Shown one piece after another: positions 5,710-8,744 of a DNA stretch of 8,744 bases (position 1 is the stretch's first letter; every line of letters starts with the position of its first letter). Both the position numbers and the translations under genes were made by a program. Under the pieces are notes generated by a model. It did not search any database. It was not told the origin of the DNA and saw only the letters and a program-made list of their open reading frames with translations. Source of the DNA: CAZJKE01 sp964555625 (GTDB lineage Bacteria; Planctomycetota; Phycisphaerae; Phycisphaerales; SM1A02). The stretch spans positions 1-8,744 of the forward strand of contig CAZKTE010000060.1 of assembly GCA_964555625.1 (NCBI GenBank), written 5' to 3'.

Positions 5710-5716
5710 AAGGAGG
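5710..5716 (+). promoter_or_regulatory. ribosome binding site fixing the esterase start
   Basis: AAGGAGG with a 7-nt spacer before ATG 5724. It decides this start: the reading frame is open back to 5289, but that extension is antisense to the hydrolase gene and would bury the signal peptide. Confidence 0.85.
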
Positions 5717-5723
5717 GAGCCCC

Positions 5724-7301
5724 ATGCGTCACGTCTTTGCCCTGTTGTTGGCCGCGATCCTGTCTGGGAACGCCCTTGGCGATCTGCGCCTGCCATCCTG
5801 TTTCGGCGACCACATGGTCATCCAGCGTGGCGCCCCGATCCCCGTCTGGGGGTGGGCGGAGCCCGGCGCGCGCGTCGATGTCTCTTTCGGTGAGTGGAAC
5901 CAGTGGGCGGTCGCCGCAGATGACGGCAGCTGGTACATGGAGCTTGCGCCACTTGGCCCGTCCGCGACTCCGAGAACGATGATCATCGCAAGCGAGGGCA
6001 TCTCCTATGCATATGGCGATGTCTTGGTGGGCGACGTGTGGATCTGCAGTGGCCAGTCAAACATGTACTGGAAGGTCCACTCAAGCGATCGCTATGAGGA
6101 ATTTGCCGCCGCAGCCGACCGGCCCACGCTGCGGATGTTTAACGCAAACCTTGTTGCAGCAGCATCTCCCCAAGATGATCTTCCCGGGAGTTGGGCTGTC
6201 AGCACGCCGGAGACTGTGGGGGCATTCAGCGCTGCTGCGTATCACTTTGGAGTCGCCCTGAGCGATGCCATCGAGGTCCCCATAGGGCTTATCCATACGA
6301 GTTGGGGTGGCAGCACCGCCCAGGCGTGGATTCCCCAGGAGCGACTCGCGACCACCGATCCAGGCCGACGCACGATCAAGGCGTGGAATGCCTACGCCAG
6401 CATTGACCGTGATGCTCGCAAGTGGGCGGATGCGGGCATCGATGATCGCACCTGGAAGGACGCGACGATTCCTGGCCGTAGCGCAATCGACTTCGACGGG
6501 GTCTTCTGGTACCGAATTGACGCGACGATCCCCGAGCACTGGGCCGGTCGCGACTTGGCCCTCTCTCTTGGCATGATCGATGACAACGAGGTGACGTATT
6601 TCAATGGCGTAGAGGTGGGCTCCACAAACGGCCACGCGAAGCCTCGCCACTACGTCGTGCCCGCCGAGGTGGCCCGCCAGGGGGATGCAGTCATCGCTGT
6701 CCGTGTTCATGACACGGGAGGCCCAGGCGGGTTCTGGAGCGATTCAGGAGACCTCTACCTGCACCCGGTTGGCGATCAGGCCGACCGTATCTCCCTTTCC
6801 GGTGCCGCGCGTATGAAGATCGCCTCGACCTCACCCGGGATGCCGCAGCAGCATCGCCCATCGCAACTGTACAACGGCATGATCTACCCACTGCTGCACC
6901 TGAACATTACCGGTGCCACCTGGTACCAAGGCGAGTCGAACGCAATCGGTCAAGGGGCAGCGGAGGACTATGCGGTGCTGTTGCCAGCAATGATCGAGTC
7001 CTGGCGAGAGTCCTGGGACATGCCCGCCATGCCCTTCATGATCGTCCAGTTGGCTAACTGGGATCCGGGAGATTCGAACTGGGACTTCCCGGGGGTTCGC
7101 GAGGTGCAGCGGCTTACGCATGAGTCCATGGATCACACCGGCCTTGCGGTCATTACGGACATCGGTGACAGCAAGGACATCCACCCTCGTAATAAGCATG
7201 ACGTGGGCGACCGACTTGCGAGGTGGGCATTGGCCGATGTGTACAAGCGTTGGGATGTCGTCAAGGCAGGGCCGATGCCGCGTAGCATCGAAATCATCTG
7301 A
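5724..7301 (+). CDS. secreted sialate O-acetylesterase, C-terminally truncated
   Basis: The family removes acetyl groups from sialic acids or related glycans outside the cytoplasm. This 525-residue product begins with a signal peptide (MRHVFALLLAAILSGNALG). The SGNH-hydrolase residues are all present: nucleophile Ser112 in CSGQSNM (108-114), TSWGGS at 192-197, WYQGESN at 400-406, and Asp485/His487 in KDIHP. An inserted jelly-roll domain (about 230-350, with WADAGIDDRTW and WYRIDATIP), like those in glycosidases, splits the catalytic domain. The frame then stops at a TGA (7299-7301) after GPMPRSIEII, where relatives continue for about 100-130 residues of beta-rich C-terminal domain. That domain is found in the same frame at 7377-7712, past a second stop. 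The truncated enzyme may still be exported and active because its catalytic residues are intact, or it may be a decaying gene. Confidence 0.88.
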   Translation: MRHVFALLLAAILSGNALGDLRLPSCFGDHMVIQRGAPIPVWGWAEPGARVDVSFGEWNQWAVAADDGSWYMELAPLGPSATPRTMIIASEGISYAYGDVLVGDVWICSGQSNMYWKVHSSDRYEEFAAAADRPTLRMFNANLVAAASPQDDLPGSWAVSTPETVGAFSAAAYHFGVALSDAIEVPIGLIHTSWGGSTAQAWIPQERLATTDPGRRTIKAWNAYASIDRDARKWADAGIDDRTWKDATIPGRSAIDFDGVFWYRIDATIPEHWAGRDLALSLGMIDDNEVTYFNGVEVGSTNGHAKPRHYVVPAEVARQGDAVIAVRVHDTGGPGGFWSDSGDLYLHPVGDQADRISLSGAARMKIASTSPGMPQQHRPSQLYNGMIYPLLHLNITGATWYQGESNAIGQGAAEDYAVLLPAMIESWRESWDMPAMPFMIVQLANWDPGDSNWDFPGVREVQRLTHESMDHTGLAVITDIGDSKDIHPRNKHDVGDRLARWALADVYKRWDVVKAGPMPRSIEII

Positions 7302-7363
7302 CCCATACCGCAAAATGATTCATTGATTGTGAGTTTTGCAAACTAAATTAATTGGGTATGGGT
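7301..7363. repeat. inverted repeat in AT-rich patch inside the esterase gene
   Basis: ACCCATACC (7301-7309) and GGTATGGGT (7355-7363) are perfect 9-nt inverted repeats. A second pair, GCAAAA (7310-7315) and TTTTGC (7334-7339), continues the left arm directly, with 15 extra bases on the right. TCATC occurs on both sides (7294-7298 and 7368-7372), which could be a target duplication, though not flush with the arms. GC is 14 of 50 bases at 7311-7360, against a clearly GC-rich surround. It carries both in-frame stops that break the esterase. It has no open frame of its own, so it would be a tiny non-autonomous element or a recombination scar. There is no T-tract as in a terminator. Confidence 0.45.
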
Positions 7364-7397
7364 TCCCTCATCCGTCATGGCAAAGCCATTCTTGATA

Positions 7398-7403
7398 TAT
7401 AAT
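7398..7403 (+). promoter_or_regulatory. perfect TATAAT in AT-rich patch
   Basis: TATAAT is the full -10 consensus and rare by chance at this GC content. No good -35 is seen 16-18 nt upstream (TCATGG at 7375-7380). It could start a transcript over the esterase remnant and the dockerin gene, or be a by-product of local AT richness. Confidence 0.2.
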
Positions 7404-7680
7404 TCTTCGCCCATCGCGCACCCGGCACATGGCAAACGCGCAGCGATCGGTGAGGCTATCTCCGGTTTCGAGATCGCAGACGAGGAAGGCACGTGGTGGG
7501 CAGCTACCGCGAAGGTTGCGTCACCGCGAGTAGTCGCAGTAGACGTACCGGCGGATGTCGAGACGCCAATGGCAGTCCGATACGCGTGGGCGATGGACCC
7601 CGTTTCCGCCAACCTCTTCAACGTCGAGGGCCTCCCAGCGACACCGTTTGCGGCCAATCGCCAAAGCCCGCGTGCCACAA

Positions 7681-7709
7681 TTGGAGATGCCGTTTCTCGG
7701 GCGTATGAT
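7681..7709 (+). promoter_or_regulatory. probable promoter of the dockerin-tailed protein gene
   Basis: TTGGAG (7681-7686), a 17-nt spacer and TATGAT (7704-7709; 5 of 6 to TATAAT) predict a start near 7716, 20 nt before the ATG. The promoter lies inside the end of the esterase remnant, so this gene can be expressed independently of the broken gene upstream. Confidence 0.5.
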
Positions 7710-7722
7710 TGACCTGCCCAAG

Positions 7723-7730
7723 AAGGGGAG
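7723..7730 (+). promoter_or_regulatory. ribosome binding site fixing the start at 7736
   Basis: AAGGGGAG with a 5-nt spacer before ATG 7736. It rules out the in-frame TTG at 7709, which would put nine polar residues in front of the signal peptide and start the coding region within the -10 box. Confidence 0.75.
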
Positions 7731-7735
7731 TGTTC

Positions 7736-8428
7736 ATGCTCGCAGCAACCTCCATTTTTGCCGCCAGCCTGCTCGCAGGACCACCTGCCAGCGCGACCTG
7801 GAACTTCGAGACTGTGATCGAGAGCTCTGGCCAGGACATCTCTTGGTCGAGTCCATCGGCGATCGTGGCCGACGGCGGCGGCTACGAGAGCACATACGTC
7901 ATCACCGAGGCCTACGCGTGGGTGACGTACCTGGGCATCGAGTTCGGGCCCATCGACGTCTACGACGACATCCCGCCCGAGAACATCCATACATATCAGA
8001 GCGAGGCCGGCCCCTCGGCCGTCAACTTCTGCACGATGCACGTCGTTTATCCGGATCCGCCGGAGCCCGAGGGCCTCTCTTGGTACTGGCACACGAGCGT
8101 CGATAGCAAGGGCGTGGGGCACTACGACCTGACAGATCCCTATCTGGGTCAGGTGGATTACGACTTGGGCTGGCCTTGGGGGACGGTCACCGTGCAAGTC
8201 ACCAAGGGGCGGCTCGTCGCGGATCTCACCATGGAGGCAGTCGGCGAGTGGTGTCCGGCGGACATCAATGGAGATAACAGTGTCGATGTCGCCGACCTGC
8301 TGCTGACCCTCAGCGACTGGGGCTGGGCTGGCGACGGGTGTTACATGACTGATATCAACGATGACGAGTGGGTTAACGTTCAGGATCTCCTTGCCGTCAT
8401 CGCTAGCTGGGGCCAGTGCCCGCCCTGA
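7736..8428 (+). CDS. secreted protein with C-terminal dockerin-like domain
   Basis: A 230-residue exported protein. Residues 1-20 are a signal peptide ending in PASA. The body (21-172) is acidic, rich in Tyr, Trp and Asp and probably beta-sheet; I do not recognise it. The C-terminus holds two calcium-loop repeats of dockerin type: DINGDNSVDVADLLLTLSDW from 176 (ligand pattern D176, N178, D180, S182, D184, D187) and DINDDEWVNVQDLLAVIASW from 206 (D206, N208, D210, N214, D217). Each repeat ends in a Trp-Gly, and cysteines lie at 173, 202 and 228. This layout matches the dockerin-like tails I associate with many Phycisphaerales surface proteins. Classical dockerins bind cohesins in cellulosomes; here the tail more likely anchors or sorts the protein, which is inference. 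It has its own promoter and ribosome site, and the lipoprotein gene begins 11 nt downstream. Confidence 0.88.
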   Translation: MLAATSIFAASLLAGPPASATWNFETVIESSGQDISWSSPSAIVADGGGYESTYVITEAYAWVTYLGIEFGPIDVYDDIPPENIHTYQSEAGPSAVNFCTMHVVYPDPPEPEGLSWYWHTSVDSKGVGHYDLTDPYLGQVDYDLGWPWGTVTVQVTKGRLVADLTMEAVGEWCPADINGDNSVDVADLLLTLSDWGWAGDGCYMTDINDDEWVNVQDLLAVIASWGQCPP

Positions 8429-8439
8429 CCCTCGCTAGC

Positions 8440-8744
8440 ATGCAACCCATGCGAAGACTGTTGCCAGTGTGCCTGCTTGCAGGGTGCAGCGCGATGCTCA
8501 GCGACACCGTGCTCCGCAGCGACGTGCCGAGCCTGGAGGGCATGGACCAGCAGATCCGCGACGTGCACGTCATCGGCGACACGATGGTGTCGGGCACGAT
8601 CATCTTCGAGGGCGAGATTATTGATGCGATCGGGTTCCTTGAGCGAGTGGAGATGCGGTTTGCCGAGCATGGCTGGATCCCCGGGGCCTTGGGGGGTGAC
8701 GCTGCCGCGGCCATGCAGGTCTTCTCAAAGGACACGCGGGTGGC
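8440..8744 (+). CDS. putative lipoprotein, 3' end outside window
   Basis: The frame is open from ATG 8440 to the window edge (101 codons visible). A lipobox LLAGC ends the short signal peptide, with Cys16 as the likely lipidated residue (Cys13 if the second ATG at 8449 is the start). The mature part begins SAMLSDTVLRSDVPSLEGMD, then VHVIGDTMVSGTIIFEGEI, a helix IDAIGFLERVEMRFAEHGW, and VFSKDTRV. A strand-helix-GW-strand pattern of this kind occurs in small lipoproteins of unknown function in other bacteria, but I cannot name the family. No clear Shine-Dalgarno precedes either ATG. It lies 11 nt after the dockerin-tailed gene in the same direction, so co-transcription is likely. Confidence 0.75.
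   Translation, partial: MQPMRRLLPVCLLAGCSAMLSDTVLRSDVPSLEGMDQQIRDVHVIGDTMVSGTIIFEGEIIDAIGFLERVEMRFAEHGWIPGALGGDAAAAMQVFSKDTRV

Larger units (their letters stand above)
7377..7712 (+). pseudogene. detached C-terminal domain of the sialate O-acetylesterase
   Basis: The part from about 7440 on reads ISGFEIADEEG, then MAVRYAWAMDPVSANLFN and EGLPATPF, which is the typical C-terminal ending of sialate O-acetylesterases. It is in the same frame as the gene that stops at 7301, with stops at 7299-7301 and 7347-7349 between them. From 5724 to 7712 would be about the length of a full enzyme, yet the distance from GPMPRS to GFEIA is about 25 residues longer than I expect, which fits an insertion of roughly 75-80 nt. 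DSLIVSFAN, read in frame between the two stops, also looks like esterase sequence. ATG 7377 lacks a ribosome binding site and has no signal peptide, so separate expression as a useful protein is unlikely. Confidence 0.7.

Noticed and set aside
5289..5723. In-frame upstream extension of the esterase gene by 145 codons.
   Set aside because: It is antisense to the hydrolase gene, lacks family similarity, and would bury a clear signal peptide that follows a perfect AAGGAGG at 5710-5716.
6081..6710. 209-codon open frame on the minus strand inside the esterase gene.
   Set aside because: Opposite to conserved esterase sequence; no start signal and no recognisable motif.
7301..7363. Inverted repeat as a transcription terminator of the esterase.
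   Set aside because: The arms are only 9 bp with a 45-nt gap, and no T-tract follows.
7343..8197. 284-codon open frame on the minus strand across the esterase remnant and the dockerin gene.
   Set aside because: The opposite strand has a signal peptide, dockerin repeats and a ribosome site; this frame crosses two unrelated genes and shows no domain.
8401..8439. GCTAGC occurring twice around the end of the dockerin gene as a hairpin terminator.
   Set aside because: Only 6 bp of stem, a long loop, no T-tract, and the next gene begins right after it.

Overview
The window looks like part of a chromosome of a planctomycete of the class Phycisphaerae, probably an aquatic one. This rests on the high GC content, the secreted protein ending in a two-repeat dockerin-like tail with flanking cysteines (a surface-protein type I associate with Phycisphaerales), the sialate O-acetylesterase, and the mix of housekeeping genes on both strands. 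It is inference from protein character, not a database match.

Left part (1-2777). A small one-helix membrane protein (27-419, +) converges on, and overlaps by 160 nt, the long tail of undecaprenyl-diphosphatase UppP (260-1228, -). UppP lies 20 nt downstream of a divergent ketol-acid reductoisomerase-like gene (1249-2232, -), so the two form an operon. Shikimate kinase (2265-2777, +) is divergent from ilvC with only about 32 nt between starts.

Middle part (2778-5650). A very short gene for ribosomal protein bL34 (rpmH, 2785-2919, -) is convergent with shikimate kinase and divergent from RNase III (rnc, 3129-3851, +). The 209-nt rpmH/rnc spacer carries a good rpmH promoter, a perfect 16-bp palindrome and a hairpin. 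Convergent with rnc is a two-gene unit on the minus strand: a nitrilase-superfamily hydrolase (4784-5617) whose stop overlaps (ATGA) the start of a membrane-anchored protein built of about 22-residue repeats (3855-4787).

Right part (5724-8744, all +). This is an envelope or surface module: a secreted sialate O-acetylesterase broken by in-frame stops in an AT-rich patch with an inverted repeat (5724-7301, remnant to 7712), then a secreted dockerin-tailed protein with its own promoter and ribosome binding site (7736-8428), then the start of a lipoprotein that runs off the window (8440-8744).

No RNA gene, CRISPR array, insertion sequence with transposase, or phage gene was seen. The most notable points are departures from conserved chemistry in otherwise clear housekeeping enzymes: IlvC lacks the active-site His and has a shortened cofactor loop, and RNase III lacks one catalytic Asp. 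Next come the broken esterase, the repeat protein coupled to a hydrolase, and the rpmH/rnc control region.
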